From: Salinibacterium sp. SWN248 | GTDB lineage: Bacteria; Actinomycetota; Actinomycetes; Actinomycetales; Microbacteriaceae | Reading direction: 5' to 3' | Assembly (NCBI RefSeq): GCF_015864575.1 | Contig: NZ_JADYWW010000001.1 | Location: 1,697,719 to 1,761,718, forward strand | Length of the DNA: 64,000 nt | Part shown: piece after piece, positions 1 through 10,094 of the stretch | Layout of the letters: each line of letters starts with the position of its first letter | Numbering within the stretch: position 1 is the first letter of the stretch | The notes under the pieces: generated by a model | The model's input: only the letters and a program-made list of their open reading frames with translations | What the model was told of the DNA's origin: nothing | Database searches by the model: none | Translations under genes and position numbers: made by a program

Positions 1-703
1 CGACGTGCTCCTCGCCGAGCATGTGGGGGCACGCCTCCATATCTGTCACCTGTCGACCGCTGGCTCGGTTGACGTCATCCGCTGGGCTAAGGCTCGCGGA
101 ATTGCTGTGACGGCAGAAGTGACGCCTCACCACCTGCTTCTCACTGAGGAACTTGTGCGCGGCTACGACGCTCGCTTCAAAGTGAACCCGCCTCTGCGTC
201 GTGACGAAGACGTTCACGCGCTTCGTGCCGCTCTCGCCGACGGAACCATTGACATCGTCGCTACCGACCACGCACCGCATCCGCCAGAGGCAAAAGAGTG
301 CTCGTGGGCAGAAGCTGCGTTTGGCATGGTCGGTCTTGAATCCGCTCTCAACGTTGTTCAGCAGGCTGTCGTCGATACTGGCCAGTTGAACTGGACGGAT
401 GTCGCCCGCGTTCTTTCGCAGAAGCCGGCCGAGATCGGTCGCCTCGACGGCTACGCGACCCCGTTCGCTCTCGGCTCGGCCGCGAATCTCGTGCTGCTCG
501 ACCCGAGCGCACGGTCTACGTTCTCGACCGAATCCCTGCGGGGCAAGAGCACGAACTCGCCCTACCTAGGCCGCGAACTCCCTGGCCGAGTGATGACCAC
601 CATCCACAACGGCTACGAAACCGTTCGCGATGGCGACGTCGTCGATGCGACTGAGGTCGCTCAGCAGGCCAGACTGGCTGAAAGCGAGGCAGCGAATGTC
701 TAA
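1..703 (+). CDS. pyrC: Dihydroorotase, 5' end cut by window
   Basis: Cytosolic zinc amidohydrolase that cyclises carbamoyl-aspartate to dihydroorotate, the third step of UMP synthesis. Only the last 233 codons are present; the gene starts before base 1, so the N-terminal metal-binding HxH is not visible. Still visible are a metal-ligand histidine in a CHLSTAGS motif, the HH pair in VTPHHLLL, the substrate-binding FKVNPPLR, and the catalytic/metal aspartate in ATDHAPH at about visible residues 86-92. The stop at 701-703 lies inside the next gene (8-base overlap), and carA, carB and pyrF follow, so this is one pyrimidine operon. Family assignment is firm; only the true start is unknown. Confidence 0.96.
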   Translation, partial: DVLLAEHVGARLHICHLSTAGSVDVIRWAKARGIAVTAEVTPHHLLLTEELVRGYDARFKVNPPLRRDEDVHALRAALADGTIDIVATDHAPHPPEAKECSWAEAAFGMVGLESALNVVQQAVVDTGQLNWTDVARVLSQKPAEIGRLDGYATPFALGSAANLVLLDPSARSTFSTESLRGKSTNSPYLGRELPGRVMTTIHNGYETVRDGDVVDATEVAQQARLAESEAANV

Positions 704-1190
704 AGACGTCTCACTGCTCATCGTGATCGGCATCCTGGTTATCTTGCTGGCACTCATGGTTGCTGGCTGGTATTCACGAAAGCGACGACAGGCTCACATC
801 GGGCTCCCGGTTGCACCGCCGGCTGACCTAGCCGACACTGACCTGCGGTTTAGCGGCAAGTACGTATCGACCACGGTTGCCGGCGATCAGCTCAACCGTG
901 TGAACGTGCACGGCCTGGGATTCCGGGCGAACTGTTTGCTCGAAGTGCATTCCGAAGGCATCGTCGTCTCGCGCGCGGGATCAGACGATCTCTGGCTTGC
1001 TCGTGACACAGTGCGCGGCATTTCCCGCGCTACCTGGACCATCGACCGTGTGGTCGAAAACAACGGATTGCAGGTGATCGAGTGGACGCTCGATGGCACT
1101 GCAGTCGATAGTTATTTCCGAATGGACGACCCCGAGACGTGTGAACGCGCTCTCGATACAGTCGTCGGCAATGAAAGGCAGTCCCTGTGA
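696..1190 (+). CDS. Membrane-anchored PH-like domain protein of the pyrimidine operon
   Basis: A 164-residue protein with one N-terminal hydrophobic segment (about residues 5-23) followed by basic residues and a soluble domain of about 110 residues. ATG 696 overlaps the pyrC stop, and its own TGA overlaps the GTG of carA, so translation is probably coupled. I chose this start because longer in-frame starts run deeper into pyrC. A gene of this size and topology sits between pyrC and carA in many Actinomycetota (for example the Rv1382 position in Mycobacterium) and is usually annotated as a PH-like or putative export/membrane protein. Its biochemical role is not known to me. Conserved placement suggests a link to pyrimidine synthesis, but that is inference. 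Confidence 0.85.
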   Translation: MSKDVSLLIVIGILVILLALMVAGWYSRKRRQAHIGLPVAPPADLADTDLRFSGKYVSTTVAGDQLNRVNVHGLGFRANCLLEVHSEGIVVSRAGSDDLWLARDTVRGISRATWTIDRVVENNGLQVIEWTLDGTAVDSYFRMDDPETCERALDTVVGNERQSL

Positions 1191-2326
1191 CTTTTGAACC
1201 TGCAGTGCTCGTCCTTGAAGATGGCACACGCTATCTCGGTCAGGCCTACGGCGCCCGCGGTCAACGCCTCGGCGAGGTAGTCTTCGCCACCGGCATGACC
1301 GGCTACCAAGAGACGATCACCGACCCCAGCTATGCGGGCCAGATCGTTGTCATGACGGCACCGCACATCGGCAACACCGGTGTGAATGATGAAGACCCTG
1401 AATCCTCACGAATTTGGGTCTCCGGTTTCGTCGTGCGCGATGCGAGCCGCGTGGTGTCGAACTACCGTGCCGATGGATCGCTGGATGACGACCTCGTCAC
1501 CCAGAACATCGTCGGCATCAGCGGCGTCGATACCCGCGCGATCACCCGTCGCTTGCGCGACTCCGGCTCCATGCGCGGAGGAATCTTCTCCGGCGCGGAT
1601 GCTGAACTCAGCGACGCCGAGCAACTTGCCGCGGTCACCGCCGCAGCACAGATGAGCGGCCAAAGCCTGTCGTCTGAAGTGTCGACATCTGAGGCCTACG
1701 TTGTTGCCGCAGTGGGGGAGAGCATCGGCCGCTTGGCTGTTCTTGACCTCGGAGTGAAGACGTCAACGCTCAACTACCTCGCCGAGCGAGGCTTCGACGT
1801 TCATGTGCTGCCCCAGACCGTTACTTTCGACGAGCTGCTGTCGATCGAGCCGGTCGCCGTCTTCTACTCGAACGGACCAGGCGACCCGTCGGCATCCGAC
1901 GCTCACGTTGCACTCCTCACAGAGGTGCTCAAGAAAGGGCTTCCTTTCTTCGGTATCTGTTTCGGCAACCAGCTTCTCGGTCGCGCACTCGGCTACGGCA
2001 CCTACAAGCTGCCGTTTGGCCACCGCGGAATAAACCAGCCCGTCATCGATGTGCAGACGCAGCGCACCGAGATCACCGCCCACAATCACGGCTTTGCCGT
2101 TGATGCTCCGGTCGGCGAGATCAGCCAATCACCGGCAGGTTTTGGCCGCGTCGAGGTCAGTCACGTCAACCTCAACGACAACGTTGTTGAAGGACTTCGA
2201 GCCCTCGATATCCCCGCATTTTCTGTGCAGTACCACCCCGAGGCGGCCTCAGGCCCCCACGACGCCAATTACCTTTTCGACAGGTTCCGCGACCTTGTCC
2301 TCAAGAACGCAAAGGACAGCAAGTAA
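1187..2326 (+). CDS. carA: Carbamoyl-phosphate synthase small (glutaminase) subunit
   Basis: Hydrolyses glutamine and passes ammonia to CarB, which makes carbamoyl phosphate for pyrimidine and arginine synthesis. The 379-residue product has the CarA-specific N-terminal domain (about 1-180) and a class I glutamine amidotransferase domain. The nucleophile is Cys258 in FFGICFGNQ, and the triad is completed by His350 and Glu352 in QYHPEAA. Length is normal for the family. It starts with GTG at 1187, sharing bases with the TGA of the upstream membrane protein, and its stop overlaps the carB ATG by one base. Tight coupling should keep CarA and CarB near equal amounts. Confidence 0.98.
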   Translation: MTFEPAVLVLEDGTRYLGQAYGARGQRLGEVVFATGMTGYQETITDPSYAGQIVVMTAPHIGNTGVNDEDPESSRIWVSGFVVRDASRVVSNYRADGSLDDDLVTQNIVGISGVDTRAITRRLRDSGSMRGGIFSGADAELSDAEQLAAVTAAAQMSGQSLSSEVSTSEAYVVAAVGESIGRLAVLDLGVKTSTLNYLAERGFDVHVLPQTVTFDELLSIEPVAVFYSNGPGDPSASDAHVALLTEVLKKGLPFFGICFGNQLLGRALGYGTYKLPFGHRGINQPVIDVQTQRTEITAHNHGFAVDAPVGEISQSPAGFGRVEVSHVNLNDNVVEGLRALDIPAFSVQYHPEAASGPHDANYLFDRFRDLVLKNAKDSK

Positions 2327-5300
2327 TGCCCAAGAGAGAAGACATTTCCTCGGTACTGGTCATCGGCTCCGGCCCGATCGTTATCGGTCAGGCCGCAGAG
2401 TTCGACTACTCCGGAACGCAAGCCTGCCGCGTACTGCGGGAAGAGGGCATCCGAGTCATCCTGGTGAACTCGAACCCGGCCACAATCATGACTGACCCCG
2501 ATTTCGCCGATGCAACCTACATCGAACCGATCACGTGGGAAGTCATCGAGTCGATCATTGCCAAGGAGCGTCCGGATGCGCTGCTGCCGACATTGGGTGG
2601 CCAGACCGCTCTCAACGCAGCGATCGAGCTCGACGCTCACGGCATCCTCGAGAAGTACAACGTCGAACTGATCGGCGCCAACCTCGAAGCGATCAACCGT
2701 GGTGAAGATCGCCAGATCTTCAAGCAGCTCGTGATCGATTGTGGGGCCGAGGTCGCGAAGTCCTACATCGCGCACACGGTTCCTGAGGCGGTTGAGTTCG
2801 CCGAGGATCTCGGATACCCACTCGTGATCCGCCCCTCCTTCACGATGGGCGGCCTCGGCTCGGGCTTCGCGTATTCACGTGAGGAACTGATCCGGATGGT
2901 CACCGACGGCTTGCACCAGAGCCCCACGACCGAGGTGTTGCTCGAAGAGAGCATCCTGGGCTGGAAAGAGTACGAGCTCGAGCTCATGCGCGACACGTCA
3001 GACAACACCGTTGTCGTGTGTTCGATCGAGAATGTTGACCCGGTCGGTGTTCACACCGGCGACTCGATCACGGTGGCTCCGGCGCTCACGCTGACCGACC
3101 GCGAGTACCAGAACCTTCGCAATATCGGCATCGACATCATCCGAGCGGTTGGCGTCGACACCGGCGGCTGCAACGTTCAGTTCGCTATCGATCCCGCTAC
3201 CGGGCGAGTGATCGTCATCGAGATGAACCCCCGCGTTTCGCGGTCGAGCGCTCTGGCGTCGAAGGCAACGGGCTTCCCGATCGCCAAGATCGCGGCCAAG
3301 CTCGCCATCGGCTACCGTCTCGATGAGATCCCCAATGACATCACGAAGGTCACTCCGGCGAGCTTTGAACCGACCCTCGACTACGTCGTGGTCAAGGTTC
3401 CGCGGTTCGCGTTTGAGAAGTTCCCGGCGGCAGACACCCGCCTCACGACCACGATGAAATCGGTCGGTGAGGCCATGGCAATCGGTCGCAATTATTCGAC
3501 CGCTTTGCAAAAGGCTCTTCGTTCACTCGAAAAGCGCGATTCGAGCTTCCATTGGAAGGGCGAAGTCGGCGACAAGGCTGAACTATTGGCGCTGTCGTCC
3601 ATTGCGACCGATGGTCGTATCGTCACGGTGCAGCAGGCGATGCGCGCTGGCGCCACGACCGAAGAGGTCTTCGAGGCCACCAAGATTGACCCGTGGTTTG
3701 TCGATCAGATCGCTCTCATCAACGAAGTTGCGGTTGACATTGCGGATGCCGCAGAGCTGTCAGCCGCATTGCTCACGCACGCCAAGAACCACGGTTTTAG
3801 TGACGCGCAAATCGCTGAGCTTCGGGGGACCACTGAGGCAGAGGTTCGCGACCTGCGTTGGGGACTCGATGTGCGCCCCGTCTTCAAGACGGTCGACACG
3901 TGTGCCGGAGAGTTCCCGGCTCTCACCCCGTACCACTACTCAAGCTACGACTCCGAGACTGAAGTTGCCCCGAGCGATAAGACGAAGGTCATCATTCTTG
4001 GTTCCGGCCCGAACCGTATCGGTCAGGGAATTGAGTTTGACTACTCGTGTGTTCATGCCTCGTTCGCCCTCTCTGATGCGGGCTACGAGACCATCATGAT
4101 CAACTGCAACCCCGAGACGGTCTCGACTGACTACGATACGAGTGACCGTCTCTACTTTGAGCCGCTCACGCTCGAAGACGTGCTCGAGATCGTCCACGCG
4201 GAAAGCCAGAGTGGCGAACTCCTCGGAGTGATCGTGCAGCTTGGTGGCCAGACGGCACTTGGTCTTGCTCAGGGGCTCAAGGATGCCGGCATCCCGATTT
4301 TGGGAACAACGCCCGAGGCGATCGACCTTGCCGAGGAACGTGGTTTGTTCTCCACGATTCTCGACAACGCCGGGCTGCTCGCACCCAAGAACGGCACTGC
4401 CACGAACCAGACCGAAGCGATTGAAATCGCCGAACACATTGGGTTCCCGGTTCTCGTTCGTCCCTCGCACGTTCTTGGTGGGCGTGGCATGGAGATCATC
4501 TATGACTCCGAGGCTCTCGCCGACTACTTCGAACGGGTTCGCGATGTCGTCATCATTTCGCCGAGCTCACCGTTGCTCGTCGATCGGTTCCTCGATGACG
4601 CAATTGAGATCGATATCGACGCGATTTACGACGGCACTGAGCTCTACGTCGGCGGCATCATGGAACACATCGAAGAAGCTGGCATTCACTCCGGCGACTC
4701 TGCCTGCACCCTTCCTTCGGTCACTCTTGGCCGCGACGTGCTCAAGCGCGTGCGGGAAGCAACCCTCGCTATCGCGGAAGGCGTCGGCGTGCGCGGCTTG
4801 CTGAACGTGCAGTTCGCGATCGGTCAGGGCATCCTTTACGTGCTTGAAGCCAACCCGCGTGCCAGCCGCACGGTTCCCTTCGTCTCGAAGGCGCTCGGGA
4901 TTCCACTCGCGAAGGCTGCGGCTCTCGTCATGGCCGGTTCAAGCATCCGCCAACTCGTCGACAGCGGACTGCTGCCGATTCTTGACGGCTCGCAAGTACC
5001 GTCGACGTCACCGGTCTCGGTGAAAGAAGCGGTACTTCCGTTCCGACGCTTCCGCACCGTTGAGGGCCAAGTCGTTGACTCGGTGCTCGGCCCGGAGATG
5101 CGTTCCACCGGTGAGGTTATGGGTATCGACTCGAACTTCCCCAAGGCATTCGCCAAGAGCCAAGAGGCCGCGTACGGCGGGCTGCCCGACAGCGGGTCGG
5201 TATTCGTGTCGGTTGCTGACCGCGATAAGCGTGCCGTCATTCTGCCGGTTCTGCGCCTTAGCCAGCTGGGCTTCACGATTCTCGCCACCGAAGGCACCGC

Positions 5301-5640
5301 CGAGATTCTCGCGCGCAACGGCATCGAGGCTCAGGTCGTGCGCAAGTACTTCATGGGCCAGGAAGCAAATGCTGCTGAACCGTCGATCGTTGAAATGATC
5401 AACGACGGCAAGGTGGATGTCGTGATCAATACGCCAAGCGGACGCAGTGCGCGTGCCGATGGCTACGAGATCCGCACCGCGACAGTCGCCGCCGACAAGC
5501 CGATCTTCACGACCATGGCCCAGCTTGCGGCCGCTGTTGCGTCGTTTGAAGCTATTCGCGACGGCTTTGATGTGCGTTCGCTTCAGGACTACGCCTTGGA
5601 TCGTGCCGCCGAGCTCGAGAAGGTAGCCAACAATGCCTAG
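2326..5640 (+). CDS. carB: Carbamoyl-phosphate synthase large subunit
   Basis: Makes carbamoyl phosphate from bicarbonate, ammonia and two ATP. The 1104-residue protein shows the expected duplication: two carboxyphosphate/carbamate synthetase halves, each with a pre-ATP-grasp segment ([10 protein letters not shown] near residue 12 and [11 protein letters not shown] near residue 557) and an ATP-grasp domain. An oligomerisation segment lies between them, and a C-terminal MGS-like allosteric domain from about residue 950 carries [10 protein letters not shown]. That domain binds UMP/ornithine effectors in known homologues. It begins at the last base of carA and overlaps pyrF by 8 bases. Nothing is missing or unusual. 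Confidence 0.99.
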   Translation: MPKREDISSVLVIGSGPIVIGQAAEFDYSGTQACRVLREEGIRVILVNSNPATIMTDPDFADATYIEPITWEVIESIIAKERPDALLPTLGGQTALNAAIELDAHGILEKYNVELIGANLEAINRGEDRQIFKQLVIDCGAEVAKSYIAHTVPEAVEFAEDLGYPLVIRPSFTMGGLGSGFAYSREELIRMVTDGLHQSPTTEVLLEESILGWKEYELELMRDTSDNTVVVCSIENVDPVGVHTGDSITVAPALTLTDREYQNLRNIGIDIIRAVGVDTGGCNVQFAIDPATGRVIVIEMNPRVSRSSALASKATGFPIAKIAAKLAIGYRLDEIPNDITKVTPASFEPTLDYVVVKVPRFAFEKFPAADTRLTTTMKSVGEAMAIGRNYSTALQKALRSLEKRDSSFHWKGEVGDKAELLALSSIATDGRIVTVQQAMRAGATTEEVFEATKIDPWFVDQIALINEVAVDIADAAELSAALLTHAKNHGFSDAQIAELRGTTEAEVRDLRWGLDVRPVFKTVDTCAGEFPALTPYHYSSYDSETEVAPSDKTKVIILGSGPNRIGQGIEFDYSCVHASFALSDAGYETIMINCNPETVSTDYDTSDRLYFEPLTLEDVLEIVHAESQSGELLGVIVQLGGQTALGLAQGLKDAGIPILGTTPEAIDLAEERGLFSTILDNAGLLAPKNGTATNQTEAIEIAEHIGFPVLVRPSHVLGGRGMEIIYDSEALADYFERVRDVVIISPSSPLLVDRFLDDAIEIDIDAIYDGTELYVGGIMEHIEEAGIHSGDSACTLPSVTLGRDVLKRVREATLAIAEGVGVRGLLNVQFAIGQGILYVLEANPRASRTVPFVSKALGIPLAKAAALVMAGSSIRQLVDSGLLPILDGSQVPSTSPVSVKEAVLPFRRFRTVEGQVVDSVLGPEMRSTGEVMGIDSNFPKAFAKSQEAAYGGLPDSGSVFVSVADRDKRAVILPVLRLSQLGFTILATEGTAEILARNGIEAQVVRKYFMGQEANAAEPSIVEMINDGKVDVVINTPSGRSARADGYEIRTATVAADKPIFTTMAQLAAAVASFEAIRDGFDVRSLQDYALDRAAELEKVANNA

Positions 5641-6475
5641 TTTCTCCTCACGGCTTGCGCAGACCTTCGAAGAGTTCGGGGGAGTGTGCATGGGAGTGGA
5701 CCCGCATCCGTTCCTTCTCGAAAGCTGGGGCCTCTCCAACGACGCCCACGGCGTGCGCGAATTCGCCCTCCGTGCGGTGGATGCTGCCGCCGGCAACGTG
5801 GGAATGATCAAGCCCCAAGTCGCTTTCTTCGAACGCTTCGGGTCTGCGGGTTACGCGATTCTCGAGGAGTCTTTTGCCCTGGCGCGCTCCGCCGGATTGC
5901 TTGTGATTGCCGATGTGAAGCGTGGCGACCTGTCGTCGTCCGTCGATGCTTATGGGCAAGCCTGGCTGACGCCGGGCTCACCCCTGGAGGCCGACGCAAT
6001 GACTGCCGTGGCCTATCAAGGAGTTTCGGAGCTGTCTGGGCCATTCGAACTTGCTCGCTCAGCGGGCAAAGGAATCTTCGTGCTGGCAGCAACCTCTAAC
6101 GCTTCGGCGCACAGCATCCAATCGGCGCGAATCGCTGAAGGTGAACACGCGGGCGCGACTGTCGCCGCTAGTGTCGTGCGCGATGTGGCGGCCCTCAATA
6201 CCGAAAGCGGGCTTGGATCGTTTGGTGTCGTAATCGGTGCCACCGTCGATGTTGCCGACTACGGCATCCGCAACGGTGAACTGGTTGACTTGCCCATTCT
6301 TGCTCCAGGGTTCGGCGCTCAAGGGGCGCAGGTCGAGCAGGCCCGCGAACTGTACGGCGATGCCGTCGCGAATACGATCGTGACCGTTTCCCGCAGTGTG
6401 CTGCAAGAGGGTGCCAGTCAGATTCCGGCAGAGCTTCGATCGCTGCGCTCGCAACTTCGTGAGCAGGTTCGCTAA
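5633..6475 (+). CDS. pyrF: Orotidine 5'-phosphate decarboxylase, long (type 2) form
   Basis: Decarboxylates OMP to UMP, the last step of the de novo pathway. The 280-residue protein has the catalytic DVKRGD motif with Lys96, and an early [12 protein letters not shown] segment that binds substrate. The length and motif style match the type 2 subfamily found in actinobacteria rather than the shorter E. coli form. The start overlaps carB by 8 bases and the stop overlaps the guanylate kinase ATG, so pyrimidine and purine monophosphate steps share a transcript. A GGGGGAG heptamer (5678-5684) lies in its early coding region. Confidence 0.97.
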   Translation: MPSFSSRLAQTFEEFGGVCMGVDPHPFLLESWGLSNDAHGVREFALRAVDAAAGNVGMIKPQVAFFERFGSAGYAILEESFALARSAGLLVIADVKRGDLSSSVDAYGQAWLTPGSPLEADAMTAVAYQGVSELSGPFELARSAGKGIFVLAATSNASAHSIQSARIAEGEHAGATVAASVVRDVAALNTESGLGSFGVVIGATVDVADYGIRNGELVDLPILAPGFGAQGAQVEQARELYGDAVANTIVTVSRSVLQEGASQIPAELRSLRSQLREQVR

Positions 6476-7404
6476 TGGGACCTCGCCCGGAGCCACCCGC
6501 CGTTGACCGTGCAGCGGCATCGCGCGCGGCAATTGCAGCGCGACGCGCCCGGGCTTCTGTCAAACGTGAAGTTGCTGAGCGCGCTCGGACAGCGCTCAGT
6601 GTTGCCCGCACAGCGTGGGCTCAGCCCGACAGCGCAGAAGCTCGACTGCTCGTGCGCGAACTGCTGATGAGCGTTCCCTCTCTCGGGCCAACCCGGGTCG
6701 AATCGATCATGGCCGATCTGGCAATCGCCGATCGCAAACGGGTCGGTGGCCTCGGTCCGAAGCAGCGTGAACGCCTCACAAATTACTTGTCAGAGCGGCA
6801 GGGGCCCGAGCCAACACGACTCGTGGTCTTAGCTGGCCCGACCGCTGTCGGCAAAGGTACCGTCTCCAGTTTTATCCGCGACAACCACCCCGATGTGCTG
6901 CTGAGCGTGTCAGCGACTACTCGTAAGCCCCGTCCGGGCGAGGTCAACGGTGTTCACTACTATTTCGTGACCGACGACGAGTTTGACTCTATGATCGCGA
7001 ATAATGAGTTGCTGGAGTGGGCGGTAGTCCATAACTCCTACCGTTACGGCACTCCACGACCCCCGATCGATGTCGCCCTCTCTGAGGGAAAGCGCGTGAT
7101 GTTGGAGATTGATTTGCAGGGTGCACGATCGGTGCGCAAGGTTATGCCCGAGGCACTTTTGGTCTTTCTTTTGCCGCCAACCTGGGAAGAATTGGTGCGC
7201 CGCTTGATCGGTCGCGGCACCGAGGATGCCGCAGAACAGAGCCGTCGTTTGGAGACCGCCAAGGTCGAAATGGCGGCCCAAGAAGAGTTCGATGTGAGAG
7301 TCGTGAACACAGAAGTAAGCCAAGCGGCTCAAGAAGTCGTAGAATTGATGGATGCGCCCGCTGGCGCGACCACTTCCGACTCCAAGGAGCACCCTCATGG
7401 CTGA
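6475..7404 (+). CDS. gmk: Guanylate kinase with N-terminal mIHF (integration host factor) domain
   Basis: A 309-residue two-domain protein. Residues about 13-107 are rich in Arg and Ala and carry the helix-two-turn-helix segment [13 protein letters not shown] followed by [11 protein letters not shown]. This is typical of actinobacterial integration host factor (mIHF), a small nucleoid DNA-binding protein. Residues from about 115 are a complete guanylate kinase, with P-loop GPTAVGKGT (121-129), the GMP-binding [11 protein letters not shown] and HYYFV segments, and the lid [10 protein letters not shown]. The enzyme phosphorylates GMP to GDP. In Mycobacterium and Streptomyces, mihF is a separate gene directly upstream of gmk; here no stop or start separates them. 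It overlaps pyrF by one base and rpoZ by 8. Confidence 0.95.
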   Translation: MGPRPEPPAVDRAAASRAAIAARRARASVKREVAERARTALSVARTAWAQPDSAEARLLVRELLMSVPSLGPTRVESIMADLAIADRKRVGGLGPKQRERLTNYLSERQGPEPTRLVVLAGPTAVGKGTVSSFIRDNHPDVLLSVSATTRKPRPGEVNGVHYYFVTDDEFDSMIANNELLEWAVVHNSYRYGTPRPPIDVALSEGKRVMLEIDLQGARSVRKVMPEALLVFLLPPTWEELVRRLIGRGTEDAAEQSRRLETAKVEMAAQEEFDVRVVNTEVSQAAQEVVELMDAPAGATTSDSKEHPHG

Positions 7405-7657
7405 CAAGAACTCGGGCATCATTGATCCCCCCATCGACGAACTGCTGTCGAAGGTTGACTCCAAGTACCAGCTCGTTATCTTCGCTTCGAAGCGCGCTCG
7501 CCAGATCAACGACTACTACGCTGACCTCCACGAAGGCAGCCTGTTCGACAACGTCGGACCGCTCGTAGATTCCACGATCGACGACAAGCCGCTCTCCGTT
7601 GCTCTCCACGAGATCAACGAAAACAAGCTCGAGCTCAAGCGCCTCAGCAACGAATAG
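7397..7657 (+). CDS. rpoZ: RNA polymerase omega subunit
   Basis: An 86-residue protein that helps assemble RNA polymerase by latching the beta-prime C terminus. It has the family hallmarks [25 protein letters not shown] near residues 14-40 (described by its ends: DELL to ARQIN) and a C-terminal acidic helix. I start it at ATG 7397 because AAGGAG lies 7-12 bases upstream (7384-7389) and homologues begin MADKNSGI-like. A longer in-frame reading from 7352 would run inside gmk. It overlaps the gmk stop by 8 bases and is followed by coaBC after a 9-base gap, the usual gmk-rpoZ-coaBC-metK order. Confidence 0.96.
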   Translation: MADKNSGIIDPPIDELLSKVDSKYQLVIFASKRARQINDYYADLHEGSLFDNVGPLVDSTIDDKPLSVALHEINENKLELKRLSNE

Positions 7658-7666
7658 AACCTTTCG

Positions 7667-8866
7667 GTGGCCGCGCTCAACATTGTCGTCGGGATATCCG
7701 GCGGAATAGCTGCCTATAAGGCGGTGTCCATTGTGCGTGAGCTGGTGCTCGCGGGCCACGACGTTCATGTCGTGGCCACGAGCAACGCTCTCAAATTCGT
7801 GGGTCTTCCCACCCTTGAGGCCATAAGCCGAAATCCGGTTCACACCGACCTCTATGAGGGTGTGGACGAAGTGCGGCATGTTTCTGTCGGCCAAGCCGCA
7901 GATGTCATCGTCGTCGCTCCCGCTACTGCGAATACGATCGCTAAGATCGCGACCGGTCAAGCGAGTGACTTTCTCGGCAACACCATCCTCGCGACCCGTG
8001 CGCCCGTCATTGTGGCGCCGGCGATGCACACCGAGATGTGGCAGAACCCGGCGACCGTCGCCAACATCGAGACGCTGCGTTCGCGTGGCATCCGCATTGT
8101 TGGTCCAGAGTCTGGCCAGCTGACTGGTTCCGATAGCGGGCCCGGTCGGATGTCTGAGCCCAGCGACATCGTCGCCGCGGTTCTCGAAACCGTGGTTTCG
8201 TCGCGCGACCTCGTCGGTCGCTCAGTGCTGGTTACGGCGGGTGGCACTCGGGAACCCCTAGATCCGGTGCGCTTCATCGGTAATCGTTCGAGCGGAAAAC
8301 AGGGCGTTGCTCTGGCAACGGCAGCCGCGGCGCGCGGCGCTGATGTCACCCTCATCGCCGCCAATCTTGAGGTTCCGCTTCCTGCCGGGGTTCGCTGCAT
8401 TCAGGTGTCTACGACCCTGGAGTTGCAATCAGCGGTGCAGGCTGAAGCGAAGTCGGCCGGTGCCATCGTTATGGCGGCGGCGGTTGCTGACTACCGCCCA
8501 GCCGAGACTGCTCAATCCAAGATCAAGAAGCGCAGCGATTCGAGCACGCTCGAGTTGCGTCTTGAAGAGAACCCCGACATTTTGCGTGGTCTCGCGGCAG
8601 AGAGCCCCGAGAGCCAAATCGTCGTTGGCTTCGCTGCGGAGACTGAGCCTCAAGACGCTGCGCTGCTTGAGTTGGGCCGCGCAAAGATCGCCCGTAAGGG
8701 CTGTGACTTCTTGGTCATCAACCGCGTCGGGTGGACTGAAGGTTTTGCCTCAGACCGTAACACCGTGATCGTCATCGATAAGGTCGGCGATAGAGTGGGT
8801 GAGGCAAGCGGAAGCAAGTTGTCGGTGGCTCACCGCATTCTGGATCTTGTGTTCGCAGCCCGCTGA
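7667..8866 (+). CDS. coaBC: Bifunctional phosphopantothenoylcysteine decarboxylase/synthetase
   Basis: Carries out two consecutive coenzyme A steps: CTP-dependent joining of cysteine to 4'-phosphopantothenate (CoaB, C-terminal half) and FMN-dependent decarboxylation to phosphopantetheine (CoaC, N-terminal half). In 399 residues I see the CoaC flavin motif [10 protein letters not shown] (9-18), catalytic His71, and the PATANT motif (85-90). The substrate-clamp region PAMHTEMW follows, then from about 185 the CoaB domain with [14 protein letters not shown] and NRSSGKQG. The GTG start at 7667 lies 9 bases after rpoZ. Length is typical of the fused bacterial enzyme. Confidence 0.97.
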   Translation: MAALNIVVGISGGIAAYKAVSIVRELVLAGHDVHVVATSNALKFVGLPTLEAISRNPVHTDLYEGVDEVRHVSVGQAADVIVVAPATANTIAKIATGQASDFLGNTILATRAPVIVAPAMHTEMWQNPATVANIETLRSRGIRIVGPESGQLTGSDSGPGRMSEPSDIVAAVLETVVSSRDLVGRSVLVTAGGTREPLDPVRFIGNRSSGKQGVALATAAAARGADVTLIAANLEVPLPAGVRCIQVSTTLELQSAVQAEAKSAGAIVMAAAVADYRPAETAQSKIKKRSDSSTLELRLEENPDILRGLAAESPESQIVVGFAAETEPQDAALLELGRAKIARKGCDFLVINRVGWTEGFASDRNTVIVIDKVGDRVGEASGSKLSVAHRILDLVFAAR

Positions 8867-8895
8867 CATCCATTCATCGCTACCGGAGACGGCTT

Positions 8896-10092
8896 ATGAC
8901 TTCGCCCCTGCGCACCTTCACCTCAGAGTCTGTTACCGAGGGACACCCCGACAAGATCTGTGATCAGATCAGTGACAGCATTCTTGACGCTTTGCTCGAG
9001 GAAGACCCGAATGCTCGGGTCGCTGTTGAGACTCTCGTGACAACGGGGCTCGTGCATGTCGCCGGTGAAGTGACCACAACCGGCTACGCCGACATCCCCG
9101 CGATTGTGCGTGATCGCATTTCCTCCATCGGTTACAACTCGTCTGATGTTGGCTTTGACGGTCGTTCGTGCGGCGTGTCCGTCTCGATTGGTGCACAGTC
9201 ACCCGACATCGCTCAGGGTGTTGACCGTGCGCTCGAAGCGCGTGAAGGCAATTCAACAGACTCGCTGGATGTCTTGGGCGCTGGAGACCAGGGCGTCATG
9301 TTCGGGTACGCCACTAATGAGACTCCGCAGCTCATGCCCGCCCCTGTCTGGTTCGCTCACCGCATGGCCGAGCGTCTCGCGGCTGTGCGCAAAGAGGGGC
9401 TTGTCGACTACCTGCGTCCCGACGGAAAGACTCAGGTCACCGTGGGCTACGAGGGATCGGTGCCGCGCAGCATTGAAACCGTCGTGTTATCGACACAGCA
9501 TTCGCCCTCGGTGTCAACCGCTCAGTTGCGCCGTGAGATCGAAGAACTCGTCGTGCGACCGATTGCGGAAAGCTCGGGCCTCGACCTGTCGAATCTGCAA
9601 TCAATCGTTAATCCCAGCGGCCGTTTTGAGATTGGCGGCCCTCAGGGCGACGCCGGTGTCACCGGTCGTAAAGTCATTGTTGATACTTACGGCGGAGCAT
9701 CCCGTCACGGTGGGGGAGCATTCAGCGGTAAAGACCCCTCGAAGGTAGACCGCTCGGCAACCTATGCCATGCGCTGGGTGGCGAAGAATGCGGTTGCCGC
9801 AGGTCTTGCTGATCGTCTCGAAGTGCAGATCGCGTATGCGATTGGCCGGGCAGCACCCGTCAGCTTGTACGTCGAAACCTTCGGCACCGGCCATGTTTCT
9901 GACGAGGCCATTCTGGGCGCGATCCATGATGTCTTCGATCTGCGCCCGGGCGCGATCATCCGCGATCTCGATCTCTTGCGTCCCATTTACGCGAAGACTG
10001 CAACCTACGGTCACTTCGGTCGTGAGCTTCCTGAGTTCACCTGGGAGCGCCTTGACCGCGTTGAGGCTCTTCGCGGGGCCGCCGGGCTGTAG
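8896..10092 (+). CDS. metK: S-adenosylmethionine synthetase
   Basis: Forms S-adenosylmethionine from methionine and ATP. The 398-residue protein begins with the signature [15 protein letters not shown] (His17 in GHPDK at 16-20). It contains [10 protein letters not shown], the central catalytic segments, and [16 protein letters not shown], the glycine-rich phosphate-binding loop of the family. The C-terminal domain with [17 protein letters not shown] is complete. The gap from coaBC is 29 bases and contains GGAGA upstream of the ATG. No SAM riboswitch-like structure is apparent in that short gap. The stop is two bases before the priA ATG. Confidence 0.98.
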   Translation: MTSPLRTFTSESVTEGHPDKICDQISDSILDALLEEDPNARVAVETLVTTGLVHVAGEVTTTGYADIPAIVRDRISSIGYNSSDVGFDGRSCGVSVSIGAQSPDIAQGVDRALEAREGNSTDSLDVLGAGDQGVMFGYATNETPQLMPAPVWFAHRMAERLAAVRKEGLVDYLRPDGKTQVTVGYEGSVPRSIETVVLSTQHSPSVSTAQLRREIEELVVRPIAESSGLDLSNLQSIVNPSGRFEIGGPQGDAGVTGRKVIVDTYGGASRHGGGAFSGKDPSKVDRSATYAMRWVAKNAVAAGLADRLEVQIAYAIGRAAPVSLYVETFGTGHVSDEAILGAIHDVFDLRPGAIIRDLDLLRPIYAKTATYGHFGRELPEFTWERLDRVEALRGAAGL

Positions 10093-10094
10093 AG

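Noticed and set aside
8867-8895. SAM riboswitch before metK
   Set aside because: Only 29 bases separate coaBC from metK, too short for any known SAM aptamer.
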